A DNA stretch of 64,000 nucleotides from the NCBI RefSeq assembly GCF_024763615.1, contig NC_077222.1:80042001-80106000 (forward strand). Reading direction: 5' to 3'. Made by a program: the position numbers and the translations under genes. This document shows positions 11,507 to 22,637 of the stretch, piece after piece. The notes under the pieces are model-generated. The model saw only the letters and a program-made list of their open reading frames with translations, made no database searches and had not been told where the DNA came from. This stretch comes from Phlebotomus papatasi (Eukaryota > Arthropoda > Insecta > Diptera > Psychodidae). The stretch's first letter is position 1. Every line of letters starts with the position of its first letter.

Positions 11507-11955
11507 CTGAAAGAATTGGAAATTTGACAATTGTTTTCAACAATCCTGCCAAAATGCCGGCTGTGGTGTCTCAAGTGTCACTATTAATTAGGGGTATGTT
11601 TTCCAATCCTCCGGCTTATGGGAGTCGTATTGTCGGTACGATTCTCACTGATCCGAAATTGCGAGAAGAGTGGATGACGTGTATTAAGGCGATGTCAGCA
11701 CGTATTAGGCAGATGCGAAAGATGCTCTATGATAATTTGGTTGCACTCAAGACACCGGGAACATGGAAACATATTATTGAACAAATTGGTATGTTCTCCT
11801 ACACGGGGCTGAATGAGGCTCAATCCAAGCGACTTGTCGAAGAGTTTCATATCTACCTTCTTAAATCTGGACGTATTTCGATGTGTGGACTCAATGAGAA
11901 GAATGTGGAGTATGTGGCCAAAGCGATTCACACTGTTATTACCGCACCTAAATAA
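11507..11955 (+). CDS. Got1: Aspartate aminotransferase, cytoplasmic: terminal exon
   Basis: Begins after GCAAAG (acceptor AG 11505-11506) and completes a Ser codon to give Y-S-E-R-I-G-N-L-T, then runs 148 residues to TAA (11953-11955). It contains SNPPAYGSRIV, LKTPGTWKHIIEQIGMFSYTG and SGRISMCGLNEKNVEYVAKAIH; the Arg of SGR is the one that binds the substrate alpha-carboxylate. With the two previous exons it gives about 369 residues of a usual ~405-412, so only the N-terminus is missing. No targeting peptide can be judged, but PTWENH and the C-terminus favour the cytosolic over the mitochondrial isoform. Confidence 0.96.
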
Positions 11956-12370
11956 GCATTTGATGTTTATTCAAAAAATTTCTTGGTTTTTGGGGAATTC
12001 TTCTTCCTTTTTATTTACACACTTCCAATGGAATTTTTTTTAGTTTGTTCCTTTACACTTTTTTTAACTCAAATACGTTTATCCTTTGTCCTTTTGTTTA
12101 AAAAAAAATGCACAGGCTGATCCAAAGAAGAATTTTCAATCAAGAGGCTTTTTTTATCTTACGCAGCTTCCAATTCACATTTAATAATTATTATCTACAT
12201 TGATATAAAAAATGAAAATGCTCAAAGCATTATAAGAAATTATAGTGTCAAAAAAAGAAGAAAAGTTGTAGAATTTATTAAACTCAGTGAAAAAGATATG
12301 GAAAAAAATCAATTGTAAAAGAACCATGTTGAAAATTTTGTAAGTTTTTTTTTCAAACGTGGAAAATTCC

Positions 12371-12376
12371 AATAAA
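12371..12376 (+). terminator. Poly(A) signal for Got1
   Basis: AATAAA 416 bases past the Got1 stop. Seven bases further on, 12383-12388 reads AATAAA on the minus strand, so the two convergent units appear to share a back-to-back poly(A) region. Confidence 0.6.
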
Positions 12377-12383
12377 AGAGCAT

Positions 12384-12665
12384 TTATTGTTGCTGAAGAC
12401 TGTTATTTTTTGGCGGTTTCTCCCTAGTAAATTTCCCAAGAAGTCGTTTGGTATGCAACTTAAAGGAATTTTCAGTGTCAACTCCGCCCTTTTTGGCGGC
12501 AAAACCATCACTTTCATCTTCAGCAGCAGCACCCTTGTGATGATGCTTGGGTGTGTGAAGTGTTTTCAAGAAATATCGCCCGAGGAGGTTCACTTCAACG
12601 GTGGCTTGTCTTCTACCATGAGCACGTCGATAACCAGCTTGTTGATTAAGTTCCCTCTTGTTCAA
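12384..12665 (-). CDS. Unidentified coding-like ORF, C-terminal or small protein
   Basis: A 93-codon frame rich in Lys, Arg and His, with segments such as QQAGYRRAHGRRQATVEV, LLGRYFLKTLHTPKHHHKG and LHTKRLLGKFTREKPPKN. Its third-position G/C is higher than in surrounding DNA, which supports real coding. I do not recognise the family. No ATG opens it: the first codon is TTG, and reading upstream in the same frame crosses two TAA codons and then an ATG-initiated peptide of 11 codons (MLHAMVGCCMG). An intron there would be far too short, so it is either an exon with an unseen acceptor or a slightly broken gene. The TAA stop overlaps a minus-strand AATAAA. Confidence 0.4.
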   Translation of the reverse strand: MNKRELNQQAGYRRAHGRRQATVEVNLLGRYFLKTLHTPKHHHKGAAAEDESDGFAAKKGGVDTENSFKLHTKRLLGKFTREKPPKNNSLQQQ

Positions 12666-13269
12666 GGCTTCTTATCTTCCTACTTACCCCATACAGCACC
12701 CAACCATTGCGTGCAACATGAGAAAACTTCCAGCGCAAACTAACGCTATTTGAGTTTCTTATTAGGAAAGTGCACTTGAGGAGCAGTTGATTTGAAATTC
12801 TATTTCCCATTCACACCGTATGATAAAAAGAGAAAATTCAAGAATATTTGGCAGAGGAAATATGATAATCTATTTTAAATAAAGTTGATTAGTCCATTTT
12901 AGAGTTGAGCACATGAGTTTCTACAGAGTTTCTTCCTTATTAAAGCATATGCACACTTGGAATATGGAAAAGCATGTTTTTTTTTAAAGATTCAGCAGTT
13001 TGAAATTTTTCCAGATAAACTAATTTTTGAAGAGTTTTTTACAAAAAAGAAACACTACTGTAATTCATGGTAAAAATATTCATCTCCATTAAAATTTCTG
13101 AAGCTGTCCTGGATCTTTATAATTTATTTAAAAGTGTTTTAGCCAGCATGATGTAAAGGCACTTATGGACCATAAAGACCACATTAAACGCACAAATTTA
13201 ATAAATCTCCTTATTAAACTGAGGAAAAATATATTTTTCTGCAGTTTTTTGCATACTCCAAAATGTATT

Positions 13270-13697
13270 TAGGGGGAATTGGGGTACCTTTGAAATTGGG
13301 ATTTTTCACGAATTTTTAAATAAAATTTAGCCTTATCGTAATATAATTTAGCTGCACAAACAGATTGAGAAGCTAACGCTGATAAATAAAAGGGGGTGCG
13401 ATTAACTTCTTTTCCTCATAACTTTAACACTTTTTAGGTGTAAAAATATATCAACATTTTTTTATGTTAATTTTACACCTTTTTAAGAGTAAAATTAACA
13501 TGAAAAAGGGTAACTTTAACCCCTAATACACCTTAAAAGCATGATATTTACGCCGATTTCGGATCAATAATGCAGGGTAAAATTAACATTTCCGGAAAGT
13601 TATTTTAACTTTTTCGGATTTCTCTCAAGTGAAATTACTCAGTTCCACTTAAACTTAATAGAAAAATCCCAATTTCAAAAGTGCTCCACTTCCTCTA
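13270..13697. mobile_element. TAGGGGG-type TIR element containing a MITE
   Basis: The left end (TAGGGGGAATTGGGGTACCT then TTGAAATTGGGATTTTT) and the right end, reverse-complemented (TAGAGGAAGTGGAGCACTTT then TGAAATTGGGATTTTT), form ~40-bp TIRs. Most of the interior is a CACTGAG MITE (13377-13631), which therefore inserted later. Confidence 0.7.
13377..13631. mobile_element. CACTGAG MITE, copy 1
   Basis: About 255 bp with internal GTGCGATTAACTT, AGGTGTAAAAATATATCAAC, GTTAATTTTACACC and GATTTCGGAT. The right end TTTTTCGGATTTCTCTCA matches the inverted left terminus of the copies at 13766 and 36172. The left terminus is eroded (GCTGATAAATAAAAG). Confidence 0.8.
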
Positions 13698-13765
13698 GAG
13701 GGGTTTCCTGAATTACAAGGTCAAAAACTAGTTTTTTGGGCCGTTGTTCTGATAGATTATATCTA

Positions 13766-13968
13766 CACTGAGAAAAAAGCGGTGTGCGATTAACTTTTTT
13801 TCCTCGTTACTTTAACACTTTTAAGGTGTAAAAATATATCAACATTTTTTAATGTTAGTTTTACACCTTTTTAAGAGTAAAATTAACATGAAAAGGGTAA
13901 CTTTAACCCATAATACACCTAAAAAGCATAATATTTACACCGATTTCGGATCAATAATGCAGCGTAAG
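13766..13968. mobile_element. CACTGAG MITE, copy 2 (right end lost)
   Basis: Starts CACTGAGAAAAAAGCGGTG and follows copy 1 closely to ATAATGCAGCGTAA, where similarity stops. It is joined there to the repeat at 13985-14150. Confidence 0.8.
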
Positions 13969-13984
13969 GTTATAATACGGGTTT

Positions 13985-14150
13985 AATTTCTCTAATTTCT
14001 CATAAATCAAGATTTTTTTTGTGAAATTATCACTTAAGATTGGACAATATGCGCAAGTAATACATTAAATTTTGATAAACCAATAAAATTGGTTGCTATT
14101 TTGAATTTCGAGATCATCGGAAACTGGATTAGGTCTGATGCCGACATAAG
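13985..14150 (+). repeat. MITE-like repeat, right part (pair of 1503-1690)
   Basis: Aligned with 1503-1690 through TTTCTCTAATTTCT, AAGATTTTTTTT, GATTGGACAAT and ATCGGAAACTGG. It keeps a right terminus GGATTAGGTCTGATGCCGAC, which is the inverted form of the other copy's left terminus. Confidence 0.55.
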
Positions 14151-14939
14151 AGTAAGTATGCCATAAAAATTTTAGAAGCCAAAGCCATGCTTCCTTGAAA
14201 TAGTTGAAATACAGTTTCTCCGCTTAACATTTTTAGCGAAATGAAATGGCTTTTTCTTTTCTGAATTAAATTTTGATTAGAACCTTTAACTAAACCGGTC
14301 GCTGAAAACCATTTTTTTCATATCATTTTTAGCATGTCAAAATCAATACTTATCCAGTAAAATGCTTTTTTCTTATTTTAAATATGAAATGGAACTATGA
14401 ACAACAGTATGTGTTAGTTGATTCCATGTTTTGACCACTTTGAATTACTTTTTTTAAATGAGGCAATAAACTTTTGACGCATCAAAAATGATCATCTTTT
14501 GAAAAACAATTATTTTTTGTATGAAATAAGATTATTTAATTTTTTTTTAAATATATAAATAAGATCTACGGATTACAGGTAACTCATTTGTAAAAAAAAT
14601 TAGAAAAAGTAATTTTTTCTATCATTTTTTCCATTTGGTTTCTACAACACAAATTAGGCAACGAACTAATGACACCCACTGTACACTTATAAAAATTTTA
14701 ATTTTTTTGGACAGTTTTTCTGGTTTTTCATTTTTTTTTCATTTATGTAAATCAAATATGATAGAGTTTTCCCCTCTCACAATGATGTTTGATAAAGTGA
14801 GAACAAAAAAAATAATAGACAGTTCAAAGAAAAAGAGAAGAAAAGTAACAAGAAAAGTAAAGCAAAAAGCAACAAAAAAAAAGAAAAAGAAACTTATTCG
14901 AAACATAATGATAGAATGTCCTTTTTGAGAAGCATTATT
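14151..14939. other. No gene; poly-Lys-coding low complexity
   Basis: A + frame at 14635-14928 ends in a long run of AAA/AAG codons. This is A-rich low-complexity DNA rather than a believable protein. Confidence 0.6.
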
Positions 14940-15840
14940 GAGTGAGGATATAAGAGTCAGCCTAGTGGAGCGCCGCTCTTAGGTAGAGAACGTCATTCCT
15001 TGACCTCCACTCCAGGAGGACATATGTCCGGTTTCAGCACACTTTCAAGCAATTCCCGAGAGATAGAAATCCTGAATGTTGTGTAGGTCACTACCTTGAC
15101 ACTACGCGGAGGCGGTAAATTCAATACAGTTGACGGGATGCCCATAGAGAAATTAAATAGTTTCTAATACGGTTAGTAGTCACGTCCAGAGATAACCCAG
15201 TTACGAAAATACTTGAGCCGTATCCAGCCTAGGTTCAGTGTCACAGGGTGCAGCTTTAAGTGGGCAGGATTTTAATGTACCAGAAATGAGAGGCTTGTTC
15301 ATGTTCTCCGTCCAACGGTCAATCTCAGACATTTTGCCCATCACATAAGGGACCGTTTCGAGGTTTTGCTTCGGGATTGCATCGTGATTAAAAGACTTAT
15401 TATCCAGAGTGGGCACTTTATCCATAGAAGTATTCCCCAGAGTTAGAGATTTTAAAGAAACAGTAGATTCAAAGCCAGATGTCAAACTCTTAACATCTAA
15501 ATCCTCATGAGGCAAGGATGTAGGACTCACCAATATCAACGTTTCGATACGAAACCGCGGAAGCAGTAGTAGGCAATCCAGTCACAGGAGAAGTTGTACT
15601 ATTGTGATATCCCGCAAAATCCATCACACCAGTAACAGTGAGCGATTTTTCAGCCAAAGAACGAGGAGCTGTAATTGCTGAAGGACGAGGTGAATTCATA
15701 CCCCGAAAAGTTATCGCATCCAGGCGATATTCGAGGGCTTTTACGTCAGTAGGGGGAGGCTTTGAACTTTCGCATACTAAAATGATGTTCAAGTTCAGTG
15801 ATTTTTTCTGACTACCATGCAAACCGTATGGATTCTCCAA
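14940..15840 (-). pseudogene. Decayed retroelement-like ORF, several frames
   Basis: On the minus strand three overlapping frames carry coding-like text broken by frameshifts and stops: 15840-15505 (SKPPPTDVKALEYRLDAITF, MNSPRPSAITAPRS), 15539-15201 (SEIDRWTENMNKPLISG) and about 15200-15000 in other frames (FVTGLSLDVTTNRIRNYL, then VVTYTTFRISISRELLESVL and KPDICPPGVEVKE). The last blocks resemble the C-terminal RNA-binding-like domain that follows the zinc-knuckle or PHD region in many insect non-LTR retroelement ORF1/gag-like proteins, usually ending in a P-x-x-W-P-x-G-V motif. That assignment is from memory of the pattern. The GC content is clearly higher than in the flanks. Confidence 0.5.
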
Positions 15841-16022
15841 CTATGCCAAAAAAATGTCTTACTTATAAGGTTCATAATCCCACCAAACATAATCCCAGGA
15901 AATCCTTAGATTTTCCTCCAGAGGAAAATGAAAATTTAATGGCGATTTATCCGATAGATGAATCAAGTTTCTATTATCGCACACGATTCACGCCATCATT
16001 GAACACCCCATTTTCACCGTAA
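15798..16022 (+). CDS. Unassigned coding-like + ORF, about 63-74 aa
   Basis: From the ATG at 15828 it reads MDSPTMPKKCLTYKVHNP and continues with KSLDFPPEENENLMAIYPI and RTRFTPSLNTPFSP to TAA. Composition is protein-like, and an AATAAA follows about 80 bases after the stop. No family recognised. It overlaps the 5' end of the decayed minus-strand element ORF by about 40 bases, so it may instead be part of that mobile element. Confidence 0.25.
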   Translation: MIFSDYHANRMDSPTMPKKCLTYKVHNPTKHNPRKSLDFPPEENENLMAIYPIDESSFYYRTRFTPSLNTPFSP

Positions 16023-19000
16023 ATTTTGCACCGGACACTAAAAGTTGCACATCATTGTTTAAAGGGAACTCTAATCTACTTGATTAACCCATTTTTATAA
16101 GGAATAAAACATTTTAATATCACTTTTTTGGAACTTTTCTGAGAGATGTTTTATTGACATTAAAAACCATTTTTTTGCTTGATTCTACGAGAATTTCACT
16201 CCGGAAACGGTTAAATCTGATGAATACTTTCTTGAAAAGTCCAAATATCACCAAATTTACACGAATCAATAAGTTTTTAAAGCTAAAAATTGACTAAAAC
16301 TCTGCAAGCGAGAAGACTACACAAGATTCCACCATTCCTCCACGGAGCCGGATATGCACAAAAACGTTTGAATGTGCATCATTGAAGATTTCTCTGTTCC
16401 TGCAGCTGCAGGAATCGGGATTTAGCACAGATATTGAGCTTCAGCAGGTGAACAAGCTAAAATTTTCACAAAACATCTTCTTACGGACAGTTTCTTTTCT
16501 TTGTCATGCAAAACAACACAATAGTGAGGTTATGTCAAAGATTGTCAAAAACCAGTTGTAAACTGTATGAGCTTATTACAGATGTGATTCTTTCATTGCA
16601 CATTCAGTTTGTGCAAGCTTGAAAAATATTTTTATATCAAAGAAATGCAAAATTGCTTAATAATTACTCAACTGCAACCTATTTGAGTCAAATTACTTCT
16701 TGTTTATCAATTTTACGATTTTTAAGTTTTCCTTTTTAGTGATGGATCAAATCGGTAGATTACAATAGATGTGAATATGAGGGATCGTATCTAAAATGAA
16801 GTTTCCTGGAAAATATCTGAAAGAAGCAGTCTTCTATTCGCGATCGATGAATCTGAGTCAAGTTTGTGAATTTTGTTCCACCCACAAAAAGTGTCTGTTC
16901 AGCCTAAAAGATTTTTACTTAAATCTGATTCCTAATAACCCTTCTACCCTCTGTGATAGTAGTTTTTCAGAAAAGTGATATTAATTCTGCACAATCGTAT
17001 GAAATATTGCACAGCAAAATTACAGTTTTGGACCTGTTTTTATTTTTTGCTTCCTGAAACTAGGAAAAAAGGATTAGACTCTCAATTTTTTCAGGAAAGA
17101 TGGGATTTAAGGTTAGCTATTACAATATAAAGCCATATGTCAGATTCATAAAGGAATATGGGAGAAATATGAAGTGTCCGAAGGTAGCGTATATGCGAAC
17201 GATCAAAGCCTCCCCCTACAGAGAGCATGGTAAACTTTTCTTACACAAGAATTACAAGCTACAACTTTCTCGACAATTAGAGGTTGCTATCACGAGGCGT
17301 TTTAGTGAACTTATTTGTCTGTCGTTTTTGAAAAAATAAGCCCTTATAATAATATAAAATATAATATACCGAAAATTTTAAGAAGCTTGATCGTTTCTAT
17401 CTCCCAAAAATCATGAAAAATAGCTAATTTCTGTCCTCCAATGATAGAAAGAAAACCTTATTGCATGGAAAGTGAAATTCATTGTTCTCTTATGGCCTCT
17501 ACATACCAGAAGAAATTTTTTTAAAAAATGCATTTTAAAGAAAATTTCGCCAATCCTTGTAGGCAGAAATATCAGATTTTAAAAAAAAGGCAATTTTTGA
17601 CGAAAATTGCTTCTAGTATGTAGGACACCATTACTCGATAGCATTACTGATTTTAAACAAATTTCCAGAAAATTCAGTTAGATTTACAATTTTCTCTTAC
17701 TAATATTTTTAAGAATATTAGAGTGAAATTAAAGTTTGTTGCAGGATCTACAAAATTAGTTTATCTGCTCCTTAAACAATAGTTTTTTTCATTAAAAAAA
17801 TACTAGCATCACACAAATATCTTATCGAAACGAATTACGAATTAGAGGAAATCAGTTCCATTGACTCTTAAAATATCATCTCAAAATGTGATTAAAAAAT
17901 CCCATTTGATCCTACAAAGTGGATTTCTGGAAAATCATGGAATAGAATTAAAACCGTGTCATTGAATTCAATCCCACTGATTCTGATTGTGGATAATTGG
18001 AAATTTCTCTGTGTGCATATGGAGGACTTATCCACCTGGATTACCTGAACTAAAATAATCGATAGAGGTATTTTAGAAAATTGAAAGAATAAAAACTCCG
18101 TGATCAAGCAATAAAAGTTAAACAACTAGGAACAACAAATCAAAGTGAGTTTTTTTATCAGGAAAAATTGTTTTTTTTTTTCAGATTTAAAATAGTAATC
18201 TAAAAATTCAATATGTAACAAGGAAAGAAATTTTCCTGGAAATATTCGTGCTACACGTCCAGGTTAGTCGATTATTTTAATATCTTACGTAAGCTTTAAG
18301 TATCTCCAAGTATTCAAGTTGTAGAAAAAATTGTCACACTTTTCTGGATCGCAAAACTAAGGCAGTGCTTTCAAATAAATTATTTTCTTGCGTTTATTGC
18401 TGGATGCTTCACAATCATAAGTAAAATCTTTTAAAGATAACCCTATCGGCAAATTCTTTTTTTTTTTTTTAATATAACAGAAGAACGAAAAACAACCTTC
18501 TCAGACCATAACAAAAGCTTCATAATTTTTTTTTTAAGTATACAACATCAAGCTAAAGCCTAACCAAAATCAATCAATAAAATGAATCTAAATTTTTCCG
18601 AAAGACCTTACGAATGCAATGTAAAAATGGTGTAACTCTGGAATAATTTTATCATCTTTCACGGCGTAGTTTGACTAACTTTGAATGAGCTATATGTGAA
18701 ATATTACTTTATCTTATATTCACAATGAACAAATTCAATTATAAACTTGAGAAAGAAAAGAGAAAGGCATAGAGATTTGCATAATTTCTTGTGGTACAAA
18801 TTAAGATTTGAATTTAATAAAATAAAATGAATTCTAGAGATAAAAATTCTAGTGGATCTAGAGAATCTCTAAACCTTTTTATCCCAACATATTTTTATTG
18901 AGACAGGAAAAGGATGAGTAAAGTATTTAGGCCGTGTTAATAATGATAGTCGATTTATGGGGATAGTCCCTAGAAACCAGATCTAACACAGCGTAACGTA

Positions 19001-19190
19001 TTTTTTAAGTAATCAATTGGTTCACAAAGATTATTTTGAAAAAAAAAAAACCAAAATAGAAATTTTGAAAAAACTAGTCTTTTGAGGTAAAAGCAGGAGT
19101 AAAAGGGTGAAATCTTAAAATATTGAAAAACCATGGGAGTTAATAGGATTATTGTTTATGCTCCTCTTTTTCTCCTGAGGCTTATATGAG
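16023..19190. other. No gene; one old foldback fragment
   Basis: Only short chance frames. 17065-17225 resembles the right half of the foldback at 54061-54283 (GGTTAGCTATTACAATATAA, GTCAGATTCATAAAGGAATA). Otherwise nothing that I can identify. Confidence 0.5.
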
Positions 19191-19191
19191 T

Positions 19192-19525
19192 TACAGTAGA
19201 GTCTTCTAAATTCGAACGCTCGGGGGGTATTTTTGACATTTCTCACCTCCCAAATTCGAACGATTTTTTCAAAACCTACGAAGTTTGTGTGAGATTTAAT
19301 TGTACTTTGAATCAAATTCTCGTAACTTTCTCGCAAGTTTTTGTGGTAACATACTTCCTTTTCATTTTACACGATTATAATGTATGTAAATATTCAGGAA
19401 GATGCACATAAATGTGATTTTCATTCACCTAGAATACGGACTTTCTAACATAACCTCACAATTGACATTTTGAATCCAAACGGCGTTCGAATTTGAGAGA
19501 TTCAGATTTGAGAGACTCTACTGTA
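19192..19525. mobile_element. TACAGT TIR MITE (Tigger/pogo-like ends), 334 bp
   Basis: Left TACAGTAGAGTCTTCTAAAT then TCGAACGC; right, reverse-complemented, TACAGTAGAGTCTCTCAAAT, with TCGAACGCC further in. TACAGT termini next to TA are typical of non-autonomous Tc1/mariner-pogo elements. No ORF. Confidence 0.8.
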
Positions 19526-19599
19526 TATGATCTTTTTCCAGGGTAGTATTTTGAGACAATCTCTTTAAAATGAAGCAAGTGAAATATTTTTAGTCCGTT

Positions 19600-20100
19600 T
19601 GCAAGGGACAGATAACTGTGCTGCTCAATGTTCACTCGAGTGCCGATTTACCGGACTTTTGCAAAAATTGGGCCGATTTGCCATTTCGCACGGATTTGTC
19701 GATGTCGTGCCGAACTGTTGATCTGCAGAATTTCCGTAGAATTTCAGCAGAATTTCTGCACTATTTCCCCAGTAGTGTTTATAAGAGAAGTCATGAAAGT
19801 TCACTATCTTCTTAATTGGGCTATCCTCAATAAATTGTAAAACATTTTGTAAACCCGAAACATACAACGAAAAAAGGCATATTCCTACTGTGTGGTTCTG
19901 GAGGTTGGAATCAACGCTGAGACGGCGGTGGACGCTTGAGGAGTGGGAAAGATCAAGAATGAGATGAAATAAATTCATTTCAATTCGATTAATTTTCTGT
20001 AGAATAGTGCGGATCTGTCGATTTTTAGCTCCAAATCGACACAATTTTGTCAATCGCCGCTCCCGGTTCACTCTGAGAGCCACTCATTCACCCCTTTTGT
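19600..20100. repeat. Probable decayed repeat related to 38736-39522
   Basis: Contains AATTTCAGCAGAATTTCTGCA and CAGTAGTGTTTATAAGAGAA, recalling the CTGCAGAAAT / ATCTACAGATTTTC units of the 38.7-kb element. A 152-codon minus frame covers it but has no protein character. Confidence 0.35.
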
Positions 20101-20804
20101 CTTTTTTATCAATGTATAAATTGTAGTTTTCCCTCAAGTTATAGAATGAATAATTATACATACTTACCAGATTCTATAGTTCTTAAGGAGTTAAGACCGT
20201 TAAGACGTGTTGTAAATTTCCCGCAGGAACAATGTCAATTATTCAGCTAAATTTTTGCTAAAATTTCTTTTTATTTCAAATCAAACTTGAAGAAAAAAAC
20301 TGTCGATAGGAAAGATGTGCAAGATAATTTTCGGCCAAGACAGTTAACACGTGAATAAGACTTTTTCGAGGGGTTTTCCCTCTTCTCTGAGGTTTGAAAA
20401 ATTTTGGGAAAACCTAGTTATAAAATTGTTACACTGGACTTTGTACACAAAGGCCTCTCTTCATCGATATTCAACAAAGACTAACGTCTTATCTTTGTTG
20501 TAATTAAATTAACCCATTAGCATCACTCGCATAATTAACTGATTTCTGCGAAATTTATATTCGAAATACTATCGAGAAATTATTTTTAGTTGCTTTAATT
20601 CTTCAATGATATGGGATAATAACCCCACAGAGGTAGACATTCATTTTGTAAAAAATTGACATCGCGTCAATTTTGATAATATTTTTCTTCTATTTCTTTC
20701 CTGATTTAAAGTCTGGGTGATATATTCTATTCTTCAACAATTGAACAATATAAATAATTTTTTTTTTTGTAAATATTTAATGTAAGGAATTTAAATTCAG
20801 AGGC

Positions 20805-22155
20805 TGTTAAGAAATTTGTTTGATAGCGTTTGCCTGGGCTTCAAATTTTTTAAATTGAAATTCACATCTGTTTCTCTTTCAAATTTTTTGCATATAGGGT
20901 AAAGGCTCATAATTTTGGACAGTCTGCTTATAAGCATCGATGTTCCAAATTTGAAGTGCTATATTTTCAATAATAATTGGCTTTTTTTGTTACTCTCTTT
21001 TCAGAAGGTTTGTTTAGGAACTTGGCAAGCTGTTTATTGTCTTTGTTTTTACTAAAATTAGTCTTAATACGTTTAAATATGAACTAATATGTAGAGCTGA
21101 ATTTGACTCTTATTTTGGGCAACTTGGTTATTAATTTGCACAACTTGGCTGTAAATTTGGACAGCTAATCCGCCTCAATAGGATGCCCATTTTTCTTCAT
21201 TTGATGAACCAATCTTACCAAGTCCTCTTCCTGTTCATGTAAGGGAACTATAGAATGTCACAAGAAGCCCGGAAACTTTCCATATCATTCATTAAAGTGA
21301 GTTGATTTCGGAACTCCAAGTACGTGCGGATTCGCTCATTCCCTGGCCTTTTCGAGAGCCTTTCAAGGCATTTCTCGCTACATCTCTTTCGTAGAGATGA
21401 TGCTCCTTTGTTTCTCCAGGCATTTGTCCAACATATTCATAACAAAGGCTAAAACTTCACAAAATTTCGTGAGAAAAACACCTGTCAAAAATAAGGATTA
21501 TCACCTCACTGGTAAATGTCTTAAAAAATTTACCATATTTCACATGAAAAATCTAATTCACAAGGCAAATCTCACTTCAGGTCAAATATACAAGTCACCA
21601 CTAACGTGAATCAACACAATATTCAATGAATATTCAATAATATCACTCAAAAAAAAGCGAAGAAACATTGTTAGTACTTCATCATAGCTAAATAAGACTG
21701 AAGTAAACACGAAGTTCTGTCATATTTCTCGTAAGCAATTGCTCACACTGAATTTTCAACAAAGCAATTTCAACTCAAATCATATTCAAATTTTAACGTA
21801 TTTAGTGTTAAAATCTTCCAAAAAGAACAAATATTTAGATAGAATTCATTATTCATCAAATATTGGAATAGAAATCCATCATTTTAATCAATTTATTTTT
21901 AGTGTCCAATTTTATCCTCAAAGTGTCCAAAATAAGAAACTGGACAAAATTATGAGCCTTTCCCCTATCCATATCATTCTCTACCACTCAAAATTATATT
22001 GAACTAAAATAAATTTGGTGTGATGTTCAAAAGAAGATGAATGCGAAAGAGTAGGATAGACTTATACAAACAATTTGAGAAAAACAGAGATATGACTTTC
22101 GATTTCACTATATTTTCATGATTTAAAAAGTGTGCTAGCACCATAAGAAACTAAT
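20805..22155. mobile_element. Foldback MITE copy split by a TAGGG element
   Basis: The right part (21968-22155: ATTGAACTAAAATAAATTTG, TTTTCATGATTTAAAAAGTG) matches the right half of 7602-7880. The left part (20805-20894: ATCTGTTTCTCTTTCAAATT) matches its left half. The break point in both is CATAT, where the 1.07-kb element 20895-21967 entered. Confidence 0.6.
20895..21967. mobile_element. 1.07-kb TIR element (TAGGGTAAAGGCTC)
   Basis: Left TAGGGTAAAGGCTCATAATT, TTGGACAG; right, reverse-complemented, TAGGGGAAAGGCTCATAATT, TTGTCCAG. No transposase frame. The flanks suggest a TA- or TAT-type target duplication. Confidence 0.85.
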
Positions 22156-22637
22156 TAAAAAATATATTATCCCCAGTATTTCAAACTACAATTTCTAACG
22201 GATTAAAAGGAAAAGAGTCAAGTGTTTCATTGCTCGTAGAATGAGGTATTAACGAAGAGCACATTAAATATTTTCAACCTTAATAATATAATTCGCAGAT
22301 TTATAAGAAAATCACCTGTATTCAAAATTCAAGTGCAGAAATATCGACGTGGAAGGTATTTGGCTATGAAACTATAATTTTCACTCTTGCACGTGAAAGA
22401 AGGAAGTTGCTGTATTAATTTCACATTGCAGAGGATAATATTAATAAACTTGAGTAAATCAACAATATGAGATAAAGTGGCGGATTAACAGTTACTTAGT
22501 TGGTGTATTTATTGAGTATATGAAATTACTTTCACATTTTCGGGTGTACTTTCTTGGTGTGGATGTCTTTTATTTGTTGAGTTTCTTAGGTTCACATGGG
22601 GAAAGATTCTTGAGGTATATACCTCTGGTATATGCTC
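22156..22637. other. 3' flank/UTR of the RASSF9/10 gene
   Basis: No gene. Two minus-strand AATAAA signals lie at 22569-22574 and 22508-22513, about 64 and 125 bases past the stop codon; either could end the transcript. Confidence 0.6.
22508..22513 (-). terminator. Poly(A) signal, RASSF9/10 gene
   Basis: AATAAA on the minus strand downstream of the TAA at 22638-22640; the alternative at 22569-22574 is closer to the stop. Confidence 0.45.

Noticed and set aside
14635..14928. 97-codon Lys-rich + frame
   Set aside because: A-rich low-complexity DNA translated as poly-Lys.
19625..20083. 152-codon minus frame, the second longest in the window outside the RASSF9/10 gene region
   Set aside because: Length alone; composition and overlap with CAGAAAT-type repeat sequence argue for chance.
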